Source: Acidobacteriota bacterium
GTDB lineage: Bacteria; Acidobacteriota; Vicinamibacteria; Vicinamibacterales; UBA2999
DNA length: 64,000 nt
Direction of reading: 5' to 3'
Assembly (NCBI GenBank): GCA_020851565.1
Contig: JADZCN010000139.1
Span: 1 to 64,000 of the forward strand
The position numbers and the translations under genes are program-made. Below, in pieces: positions 1 to 7,200 of this stretch. The stretch's first letter is position 1, and every line of letters starts with the position of its first letter. The notes beneath the pieces are model-generated. The model was not told the DNA's origin and searched no databases. It saw only the letters and a list, made by a program, of their open reading frames with translations.

Positions 1-658
1 ACCGCTCGTGCGCGCCGGCGTACGCTTCGTCGACGGCGTGCAGGAGAAACCGAAGACCGCTGCTGGAGAGGTGAAGGAGAACGCCGCCTAACTCACGCGG
101 GCGATCCACAACATTTGACAATATCTCGTTCGTCAGCAGCGACTCTTCACCACCTGTAGGCTCCTCCTGCTCGACGAAAACCGGACCGGCCGGTGTCGGC
201 GTACCGCCCCGAGGATTCGCAACGCCGCGGATCCGGCGCAGCAGGTCGCGGAACTCGGCTTCGAACCGCTTCGGGTTCGTGAAGTCATAGCGCTTCAGAA
301 TTCGGAGCGGAAGGGGGATCTCAATCGGCTCGCCAGTAACGGGATCGAATTGATGTCGGAGGATCGGCAGAATGCGTGCCTTTCTCCCGGCCGGATCTTC
401 GTAGACCTGTGACTGCCACTCCAGCCTTGGCCATTCGGCCCGAGTCATTGCCGGCGACAGCACTACGCCCACGAATCGAGACGACTTCAGGCCCTCCTCG
501 ATCTTGTCGAGGATGTTCTCGCCGCCATCGATATCCCATTTGTCGAACCAGACAGCGATCTGCCGATTGTCTACTGTCTCTTCCTCGAGTCTCTTTGCGA
601 GCGCTTCGACCCAGTCCTTGTCTGCGCCCGTATGACAGAGAAAAACGTCCTTGGCCAC
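1..658 (-). CDS. TIR-domain protein, 3' end beyond the window
   Basis: An open frame on the minus strand runs from a GTG at 658 off the left edge, about 219 codons without a stop. The GTG follows an AGGAGG Shine-Dalgarno with a 9-base gap. Residues 1-140 are a TIR domain: the opening VFLCHTGADKDW strand, the WFDKWDI region, and SPAMTRAEW then PRLEW, which supplies the W-x3-E catalytic glutamate of TIR NADases. The part after residue 150 is not recognised. Bacterial TIR proteins of this type often act in abortive-infection defence by degrading NAD+; that role is inferred here. The frame is open upstream to a TAA at 815-817, so an earlier GTG at 802 is possible but has no comparable ribosome site. 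Confidence 0.85.
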   Translation of the reverse strand, partial: MAKDVFLCHTGADKDWVEALAKRLEEETVDNRQIAVWFDKWDIDGGENILDKIEEGLKSSRFVGVVLSPAMTRAEWPRLEWQSQVYEDPAGRKARILPILRHQFDPVTGEPIEIPLPLRILKRYDFTNPKRFEAEFRDLLRRIRGVANPRGGTPTPAGPVFVEQEEPTGGEESLLTNEILSNVVDRPRELGGVLLHLSSSGLRFLLHAVDEAYAGAHER

Positions 659-858
659 CGACCTGAGCCTCCTAACGAGCGCGTCGCCGCCGCTCCAGGA
701 AAATGCACTACCGTAGGCACTGTAAGTCCGGCGAGTGACAGCCGAGGTCACTACATCCGGAAATTGGTCGCATCCGGAATCGAGCGGCCAGCTGTGACGC
801 ACCTGGCCGTACGATTAAGGCCTGTCGTCGATATCCTCTGCAATTGCGTCGATGCTGG

Positions 859-1059
859 TCAGCTCGTGTGGCACGCGTTCGAACACCAATAGCACCCATT
901 CGACTGCCGGTAGATCGTCCGAGCCTGCCTCACCGCTTCGTAACAGGTGCTGAAGAGGCCCAGATAGCGGCGGTCGGTGGGGAGGTAGGTACAGGTGCCC
1001 TTATGAACCTCGTGGTCGCCGTTGGCCTGAGCATTGTTGTTCACGTAGTACTGATCCAT
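859..1059 (-). CDS. small Cys/His-rich conserved protein
   Basis: 66 residues with ATG at 1059 and a good upstream AGGAG. The composition is unlike a chance frame. It has a YYVNNNAQANGDHEVHKGTC N-terminus, a central YLGLFSTC, and a GCYWCSNACHTS tail with a CxxC-x3-CH arrangement, suggesting a small zinc-binding fold. I recognise this as a short protein family scattered through many bacteria, function unknown. It sits 200 bases upstream of the TIR gene on the same strand and divergently from the XRE regulator, so it may be the first gene of a TIR operon. No membrane segment or signal peptide is visible. Confidence 0.75.
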   Translation of the reverse strand: MDQYYVNNNAQANGDHEVHKGTCTYLPTDRRYLGLFSTCYEAVRQARTIYRQSNGCYWCSNACHTS

Positions 1060-1114
1060 GTTCGCTCTCCTGAAGGACGGCAGCCCTCGACGACGCCAGA
1101 TCGCCGATCCTGCC

Positions 1115-1191
1115 GTTCGCTATAACGAACATACGATCAGCTGCAGGCGAATGTCAACTATAACGAACAGCCAATATTGCTATCGTGAACA
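1115..1191. promoter_or_regulatory. divergent operator region with repeated half-sites
   Basis: The 200-base gap between the divergent small gene (start 1059) and XRE gene (start 1261) contains a 16-bp palindrome at 1115-1130, GTTCGCTATAACGAAC. Its right half recurs as CTATAACGAACA at 1120-1131 and 1158-1169, and degenerately as CTATCGTGAACA at 1180-1191. The sequence shows the repeats. That they are binding sites for the neighbouring XRE protein is inference, supported by their position between divergent starts. Confidence 0.6.
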
Positions 1192-1260
1192 CCGTCCGAT
1201 AGGATGGGGCTGATCCGGCTGCTCGATTCGGGATGAAATCAGAGGTCCGATCAGACTCCG

Positions 1261-1677
1261 ATGTCGCTCGCTGCTCGTCTACGGAAACTTCGCGAATCCC
1301 AGGGCCTCTCGCTCGACGAGGTCGCATCCCGAGCCAGAATCTCGAAGACGTATTTGTGGGAGCTGGAGAAGGATACCGCCGGAGACAAGAAGCCCTCTGC
1401 AGACGTTCTGCTCCGCATCGCGACTGCTCTCTCCGTCACAATCGCCGACCTTCTGTCGCTACCGACAGTCCAGATCCAGGAGGGTGTTATCGAACTGTCG
1501 GCGTCGTTGCGAGCGTTCCGTGACCGCATGAAGCGGCTGGGGACACCACTTTCGGACACCGATCTGAGAGATCTCGCGTTGACAAAGTTCAGGGGTGGGC
1601 AGCCTCAGACCGCGGACGAGTGGCACCAACTCTACTTGACGCTGATAAAGACCACTGGCAAAGCCGGGCGGACATGA
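1261..1677 (+). CDS. XRE-family helix-turn-helix regulator
   Basis: 138 residues. The first 65 form a lambda-repressor-type HTH (LRKLRESQGLSLDEVASRAR, then the recognition helix around SKTYLWELEKD). The C-terminal half has no recognised domain. The stop overlaps the start of the ImmA/IrrE protease gene in an ATGA, so the two are translationally coupled. XRE/ImmA pairs are known from integrative elements and stress switches: the protease removes the repressor and derepresses the locus. The upstream repeats at 1115-1191 are plausible autoregulatory sites. The ribosome site before ATG 1261 is weak. Confidence 0.85.
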   Translation: MSLAARLRKLRESQGLSLDEVASRARISKTYLWELEKDTAGDKKPSADVLLRIATALSVTIADLLSLPTVQIQEGVIELSASLRAFRDRMKRLGTPLSDTDLRDLALTKFRGGQPQTADEWHQLYLTLIKTTGKAGRT

Positions 1678-2672
1678 AGACGACGCGGTCCCCCCGTGAG
1701 TTCGTCGACGCCCTCGTCCGTGCTGCAGGTGCGGCGGACGCGAGATCGGCAATCCTGCTCAAAGCAGCCGAGGCGATTGACCGATATCGTGCCCAACTTG
1801 GCGAGCCTGATTTCCCCCTCCACGTTGAGGCACTCGCCAGCTTCCTTGGCATTTCCCTGAGTCAGGAGCCACCGACTCAAAGTCGTGACGCCGAACTCGT
1901 ACCCAGAGCCGGAGGGCGGGTCGAGATCCGGGTCAGTAGCGACAGACCGGAAACGAGAAGGCGGTTCAGCATCGCACACGAGATCAGTCATACCTTCTTC
2001 CCAGACTACGAGATGAAGACGTGGTGTCGCCCGGATGTCCGGCACCGTCGACGCGACAACCCGGAGGATCTGATTGAGATGCTCTGCGACGTTGGGGCTG
2101 CCCACCTGCTCATGCCGGATCCATGGTTCGGCACTGATGCCGCCCGCATCAAGGATGCCGTGGATTTGATCGAGCTGGCTACCAGGTTCGGCGTCTCTCG
2201 AGAAGCCGCGATTCGCCGCTATGCAGAAGGACATCCAGATTGTTGCGCTGCCGTCTTTTTCAGCTGGAAGCTGAAACCCGCGCAGCAACACACGATCGGA
2301 CAGCGGAGCCAGCAAAGGTTGTTTGGCGACTTCGATGAAGAAGTAGCTCGCGCCAAGAAGCTGCGCGTGGACTATTCCATTCCCAACACAGTCTTTGCTG
2401 CAACGGGGCGCTTCGTTCCCGCTGACAAGTCGGTTGCGCTCGACGGCGTGCTGTACCACGCCGCGTCAACGGGACGGCCCGTCGACGGTGACTGCCATCT
2501 AGACTTGGGGGCAGCCGCAGGCCGCTATCGAGTGCTTGCTGTGCCTGTCTGGACGCCTGACGATGGACTCGGCCCGGAGGGTGAGAACGGCGTTGCAGCA
2601 ATCATTCTGCCCCTCGACCTCGCTGCCCGAACACAGACAGCGGCAGGTCCCAGACTGTTCGAGCACGATTGA
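1674..2672 (+). CDS. ImmA/IrrE-family metallopeptidase
   Basis: 332 residues from the ATG that overlaps the XRE stop codon. The zinc site HEISH is at residues 102-106 within RRFSIAHEISH. A downstream ExxxCDVGAAHLLMP helix (about 135-148) supplies the third ligand, as in ImmA and IrrE. The C-terminal 150 residues are longer than in minimal ImmA proteins and probably form a sensor or substrate-binding region. Likely role: cleavage of the partner XRE repressor in response to a signal. A longer frame begins upstream at 1620 but lies inside the XRE gene, so the ATGA start is preferred. Confidence 0.88.
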   Translation: MKTTRSPREFVDALVRAAGAADARSAILLKAAEAIDRYRAQLGEPDFPLHVEALASFLGISLSQEPPTQSRDAELVPRAGGRVEIRVSSDRPETRRRFSIAHEISHTFFPDYEMKTWCRPDVRHRRRDNPEDLIEMLCDVGAAHLLMPDPWFGTDAARIKDAVDLIELATRFGVSREAAIRRYAEGHPDCCAAVFFSWKLKPAQQHTIGQRSQQRLFGDFDEEVARAKKLRVDYSIPNTVFAATGRFVPADKSVALDGVLYHAASTGRPVDGDCHLDLGAAAGRYRVLAVPVWTPDDGLGPEGENGVAAIILPLDLAARTQTAAGPRLFEHD

Positions 2673-2760
2673 CGCACGTTCAGCGGAGATGATGTGGATT
2701 CGAAGGGCCACGACCCGCTATCTGACGGCGGGGGACCCAAGAACGAAGCAGGTACGGGGC

Positions 2761-2782
2761 TGTTACCCCGGTGTTACCCCGG
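2761..2782. repeat. tandem 11-bp repeat beside the tRNA fragment
   Basis: TGTTACCCCGG occurs twice head-to-tail, ending 11 bases from the 3' end of the tRNA-Pro fragment. Short direct repeats beside a tRNA-derived core are common in recombinase attachment sites as arm sites or spacers. No integrase gene is visible in the window, so this use is inference. Confidence 0.5.
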
Positions 2783-2793
2783 GATTCGGAAAG

Positions 2794-2844
2794 TGGTCGG
2801 GGCGACTGGATTCGAACCAGCGACCCCCTGCGCCCAAGGCAGGG
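2794..2844 (-). other. tRNA-Pro(UGG) 3' fragment, att-like scar
   Basis: Read on the minus strand, 2844 to 2794 gives an anticodon arm (CCTGC / CTTGGGC / GCAGG, anticodon TGG), a variable loop, a T arm with the TTCGAAT loop, the 3' acceptor strand CGCCCCG and an encoded ACCA. No D arm or 5' acceptor strand precedes it; instead the stop codon of the TonB receptor gene lies 17 bases away. It therefore cannot be a working tRNA. A duplicated tRNA 3' end is the usual product of tyrosine-recombinase integration into a tRNA gene. Confidence 0.8.
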
Positions 2845-2860
2845 TAGCAGTGCCGGGCAC

Positions 2861-5800
2861 TTAGAAGACCACCTTCACCCCCACCTGCACCACCCGCGGA
2901 TCCCCCGCCGTCGTAATCGTCCCGAACCCCGCCGACCCCACCGTCGTGTTCGGCGCCCCCAGCGGCGGTGTGTTCGTCGCGTTGAACACCTCCGCCCGCA
3001 GCTCCAGCGCGCGAGTCCCCGCAAAAGGCACGCGGCGGATGAGCGCGAGGTCCAGGTTGCGATACGCCGGCCCGCGGACCGGGTTGCGCGAGCTGGTGCC
3101 CAGCGTGAAGGCCGGCGCCGCCTGAAAGGCAGCCGTGTTGAACCACCGGCTGGTGGTGCGCTCGCCAGCAGGAAGCGTCGGATCGCCCACCAGGTTCGGG
3201 CGCTGCGTCCCGAACCCCGCGAAGGCGTTGTTGTTCGTCGTCTGGGTGATGGCCAGCGGCATGCCCGACTGCAGCGTCACGACGCCGGTCAGCGTCCAGT
3301 CGTTGACGAGCGCGCCCAGCACGCCGCCCACACGGGCGCGGCGGCCCTCGCCCCACGGCAGGTCCCACACCGCCGAGGCAACGAAGACGTGCGGGATGTC
3401 GCCGTTCGAGTAGTCGCGCTCCAGGCGGCGGTTGAAGCTGTCCGCCACCGGAAAGTTCGCCACCGGCCCCGTCAGGATCGACGCGTCGAACACAGACGAG
3501 GCATCGTCCACGAGCTTCGAGCGCGTGTAGCTGACCAGGTAGGAGAGGCCGCGCGAGAAGCGCTGCTCCAGCTTCACGTAGGCGCCGTGGTAAATAGTCG
3601 TGCCCACGTTGTTGCGATAGAGGCTCACCGTCGTGTACTCCGGATACGGCTTCAGCAGCTGCGCCACGGAGATCGTCGGGTCCCCGAGAGACGATGAGCG
3701 GGGAATCACGCCGAAGTAGGGGTTCGGCACGCGCTGCTGCAGCGCGGGGCCGATCGCGAGCTGGTCTGCCGTCAGCTGGTTCAGATTCGTGTCCGGCAGG
3801 CCCACGCGCGTGATCTTCGAGCCGGTGTAGGCCACCTCCATCGAGATATTGCGCGCCAGCTCGCGCTGCAGGGACAGGTTCCACTGCTGCACGTAGCCGG
3901 AGGCGAGGTCGCGGTCAACGGAGAAGACACCCTGCCCGAGGCCCGCATCCGGCGTCAGCCCGACGGGCGCGACGCTCGGGCCCGCCGCCAGCGTGAAGGC
4001 CGGCGTGATGTTGTCCAGCGTCCGCTGCGACACCGTCTGCAGGAACGGAAAGGCCGGCGTCGTGAAGGGCGTGGTGATGCCCGCCATCTCGATCCACACG
4101 AGCCCGTAGCCGACGCGCACTACCGTCCGGTCCGTCACGCGCCCGACGATGCCGAGGCGGGGGCCGAAGTTGTCGGTGTGGAGCTGCCGCGCCGGGCGCG
4201 GGAGGCCGTCGCGGCCCAGGTACTCGAGCTGCCGCGTCTCGAGGTTGAAGACCGCGACCTGATCGGTCTCCTCCGTCGACGGGAAGTTCAGCGTGTAGCG
4301 CAGGCCGGCGTTGACGGTCACGCGGTCGGAGATCCGCCAGTCGTCCTGGACGAAGTACTCCTGGAAGTGCGCGCGGTTCCGGATCTCGTCCTGCTGCAGG
4401 TCGATGGAGAACAGCTGCACCTGCCCGAGCAGGAAGCTCGCAAGCGGCGTGCCCGTGCCGGACACGCCCGGCAGGTCCGTGAACAGGTTGCTGAAGGTGA
4501 ACGATCCAGTGGGCGAGGGCGGCTGCACCACGTTGAGTCGTTCCCAGCGCAGGTCCGCACCCACCTTGATGGTGTGGCGCCCCTTCAGCCACGTGAGCGT
4601 ATCGGCGATCTGGGTGACGCTCGTGCCGAAGTCGCTGGCCGTGTTCCTCGGCGATCCGAGCTGCTGGTAGCCCGCGATGACGAACGCAGGCAGCGTGTCG
4701 GGAAACCTGGCCGTGGAGGGGATGCCGGGCAGGCCCAGGCTTGCCGAGGCGGGAGCGCCCAGGCTGGTGGCGCTCCGCTGGACCGATCGCCGCGTGTCAC
4801 CGACGCGCAGCTCGTTCAGCAGGCTGCTGGAAAAGGTGTGCTGGTAGCTGGACGCGAACGACCACGATGTGGTGTCCTGCGGCCCCAGCGTGCCGGTAGT
4901 GACCCCGCTCCCGTCGGGGAGCGGCGTCACGGGGATGAACGTCTCGCCGAAGCGCGTCAGCCGCCCGAACAACTGGTCGCGGCTTCCCGGGAAGCGGTGA
5001 TCGATGCGGACGCTCACCTGATCCTGATCGACACGCTCGTTGCCCGTGCGCCGATAGTTGTTCGCGGTCCCGGCGCTGGTGGGCAGCGGATACCGCTCCA
5101 GGAGCGCGCGCGCCACCGGGTCCATCCGCCCCGCGGGAATGGCGTTGCCCGGAAACGGGCTCCGCGCGACGCCGCCGCCCGCGCCCGGAGCCGTGGTCGC
5201 CGGGTCGTAGATGGCCGGCACCCGCCCCGCGATGGCCTCGGTGAAGACGCCCTGCCGCTGCAGCAGCGTCGGCACCGTGGAGATGACCGTGCGCCCGATG
5301 GTCTGCCGCTGGCCCTGGTAGTCCGCGAAGAAGAACGTCCGGTCGCGCCGCAGCGGCCCGCCGACCACGCCGCCGAACTGGTCGCGGCGGAACCGCGGCT
5401 TGACGGCCTCCGCCGACGCGAAGAAGTTCCGCGCGTTGAGCGCCTCGTGCCGGAAGAACTCGAACACGCTCCCCCTCACCGCATTGCTCCCCGCCTTCGT
5501 CGTCAGGTTCACGACGCCGCCGTTGAAGCGCCCGAACTCCGCCGGCGGGCTGTTGCTCTCGATCCGGAACTCCTGGATGGCGTCGACGTTCGGGAAGAAG
5601 GCCACCTGCCCCGGCTCGGGCTGCAGCACCGAGATGCCGTCGAAGAGGTACTCGTTCGTGCGGGGGCGCCCGCCGTTGATCCGCGGCAGCGGCGCCGCGG
5701 GCCTGGGCGGCATCGCGACGCCGGGCACGAGCGTCGCCAGCGTCATGAAGCTGCGGCCGTTGAGCGGGAGATCCACAACCTTGCGGTTGTCGACGACGTG

Positions 5801-6214
5801 GCCGAGCCCGGAGGAGTCGCCGCGGAGGAGCGGCGCGTCGGCCCGAACCGTGATGGCCTCGGACACGCCGCCCAGCTCGAGCTTAATGTCCACGCGGACC
5901 GTCTCGCCGGTGGAAAGGAGGACGCCCTCGTGCGCGAGCGGCCGAAAGCCGGTCAGCTCCACGCGCACCACGTACGTACCTGGCGGCAGCGCTGGCACCA
6001 GGTAGCCGCCGTCGGCGGCGCTGACCACGGTGCGCGTGAGGTTCGTCGCGGCCTGGACGACGGTGACCATGGCGCCGGGCACGGCGGCGCCGGCCTGGTC
6101 CAGCACCGTGCCGGACAGCGCGCCGCTCCCTACCTGCGCGCCTGCCGGCACGCTCGTGCCCCACCACACCAGCGCGCAGGCGCAGAGCCAGCGCGCACGC
6201 CACCGTTCGACCAT
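2861..6214 (-). CDS. Oar-like TonB-dependent outer-membrane receptor
   Basis: 1117 residues. A signal peptide ending near PAGAQ is followed by a carboxypeptidase-regulatory-like beta domain (about 30-115), a plug region with RKVVDLPLNGRSF, and a long barrel ending in the outer-membrane-type terminus VGVKVVF. This architecture (CarboxypepD_reg, plug, barrel) is the large Oar-like class expanded in Acidobacteriota and used for oligosaccharide, peptide or protein ligands; the ligand here is unknown. ATG 6214 is preferred because it directly precedes the signal peptide. It stands alone: the right neighbours are tail-chaperone proteins and the left is the tRNA scar. Confidence 0.9.
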   Translation of the reverse strand: MVERWRARWLCACALVWWGTSVPAGAQVGSGALSGTVLDQAGAAVPGAMVTVVQAATNLTRTVVSAADGGYLVPALPPGTYVVRVELTGFRPLAHEGVLLSTGETVRVDIKLELGGVSEAITVRADAPLLRGDSSGLGHVVDNRKVVDLPLNGRSFMTLATLVPGVAMPPRPAAPLPRINGGRPRTNEYLFDGISVLQPEPGQVAFFPNVDAIQEFRIESNSPPAEFGRFNGGVVNLTTKAGSNAVRGSVFEFFRHEALNARNFFASAEAVKPRFRRDQFGGVVGGPLRRDRTFFFADYQGQRQTIGRTVISTVPTLLQRQGVFTEAIAGRVPAIYDPATTAPGAGGGVARSPFPGNAIPAGRMDPVARALLERYPLPTSAGTANNYRRTGNERVDQDQVSVRIDHRFPGSRDQLFGRLTRFGETFIPVTPLPDGSGVTTGTLGPQDTTSWSFASSYQHTFSSSLLNELRVGDTRRSVQRSATSLGAPASASLGLPGIPSTARFPDTLPAFVIAGYQQLGSPRNTASDFGTSVTQIADTLTWLKGRHTIKVGADLRWERLNVVQPPSPTGSFTFSNLFTDLPGVSGTGTPLASFLLGQVQLFSIDLQQDEIRNRAHFQEYFVQDDWRISDRVTVNAGLRYTLNFPSTEETDQVAVFNLETRQLEYLGRDGLPRPARQLHTDNFGPRLGIVGRVTDRTVVRVGYGLVWIEMAGITTPFTTPAFPFLQTVSQRTLDNITPAFTLAAGPSVAPVGLTPDAGLGQGVFSVDRDLASGYVQQWNLSLQRELARNISMEVAYTGSKITRVGLPDTNLNQLTADQLAIGPALQQRVPNPYFGVIPRSSSLGDPTISVAQLLKPYPEYTTVSLYRNNVGTTIYHGAYVKLEQRFSRGLSYLVSYTRSKLVDDASSVFDASILTGPVANFPVADSFNRRLERDYSNGDIPHVFVASAVWDLPWGEGRRARVGGVLGALVNDWTLTGVVTLQSGMPLAITQTTNNNAFAGFGTQRPNLVGDPTLPAGERTTSRWFNTAAFQAAPAFTLGTSSRNPVRGPAYRNLDLALIRRVPFAGTRALELRAEVFNATNTPPLGAPNTTVGSAGFGTITTAGDPRVVQVGVKVVF

Positions 6215-6336
6215 CCAGCCTCCCCGAGAGGAGAACTGTAGCCTGCCCTAAAACGATGGTCAAATTACACTGAATCGGCTTGATTCAACTTCCTGCGTCG
6301 TCGCAGCGCTCCCGCCGCTGAAACACGGCCTGCCGC

Positions 6337-7198
6337 CTATTTCCTCGCCAGACCTTCCCGCAGTGCCTCGATCGCGGCCAGGAACTCCCGCCGCTGCGCC
6401 TCGAGGGCCGCGCGCAGCGCCGCGTTCTCGTCGGAAAGCGCGCGCGTGCGCGCTTCGAGCGCCTTGACGCCGGCAAGCGCCACGCCGTCGGCGTCGATCG
6501 TGTTGATGCGTAAGGGGAAGTCACCCAGCCCGAAGGCGGCGCGGAAGTCCTGCGCCGTCGGGCCCATGTGGCGGATCGCAGCCGGTCGAGAACGCAAACT
6601 CGCCGGAGGCGCGAGTGCTACGCCCGAAGGCCGCGCTGAAGTATCCGAGGTTGGTCTCGCTCCAGTTGCCGTTTTCGGCCTGGCCGGCGCGGAACGCACG
6701 CCGCTCGCCATGCCAGAGCAAGCGGGACCCGGTGGTGCTCGGGGCCGTTCCGTTCTCGAGAAGCACGACGGTGGCCGGCAGGACCAGCGGCACCGCCGGG
6801 CGCGGACTTCCCCCGCTGGCGCGGTTCGGCGAAAGCGCGAAGGTGCCGGTCGCGCCGGTGCTGTCGCGCCACGAGCCGCTCAGCCCCGGCAGGGTCACCT
6901 CCGCATCGATGTGCACCGGTGCCCCCCCGGGTGTCGTGACCACCGTCAGCCCGAAGCCGATCGTGCCGTCCGGGTTGAGAAACGCGAGCCCGGTGACCGA
7001 CGCGAGGTCCCGGCCATTGCCGCACTGATCGTCCGTGCCTTCGAGCCGGTACACGCCGCCCTCCTGCACGACCGACATCGCAATGAGGTTGCAGTAGGGC
7101 TGCAGCTGCCAGCGAAAGGTGCCGAGCGGTTGCGCGCCGGCTGCGCTCGCGAGGGCCAAAACGAATCCGGCATGGACGAGAGTGTGCGCGTGCGGCAT
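6337..7198 (-). pseudogene. collapsed copy of the YadA-head/S74 protein
   Basis: Paralogue of the intact gene at 7201-8793. The N-terminal part (start 7198, signal peptide, then QPLGTFRWQLQPYCN and YRLEGTDDQCG) matches it closely up to about FSAAFGRSTRASGEFAFSTG. There the sequence jumps, at about 6575-6582, straight to the S74 chaperone segment beginning IRHMGPTAQDF, but in another frame. The YadA-like head repeats and the start of the S74 domain are gone. The frame ends shortly after the junction, so the C-terminal coiled coil (down to 6337) is not translated with the head. It lies 3 bases downstream of the intact copy in a tandem arrangement. Confidence 0.8.
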
Positions 7199-7200
7199 GA

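Noticed and set aside
1-2672. A complete CBASS, Thoeris or Pycsar system
   Set aside because: No cyclase, ThsA-like or effector gene other than the partial TIR protein is visible; the window edge cuts the locus.
2771-2847. Plus-strand peptide ending RLDSNQRPPAPKAG and an intact tRNA gene
   Set aside because: The peptide is the known false translation of a tRNA 3' end. The tRNA itself lacks its 5' acceptor strand and D arm.
4178-6241. A 687-codon plus-strand open frame antisense to the TonB receptor
   Set aside because: It is Arg/Ala-rich with no family features and lies entirely opposite a well-recognised gene; long antisense frames are expected at this GC content.
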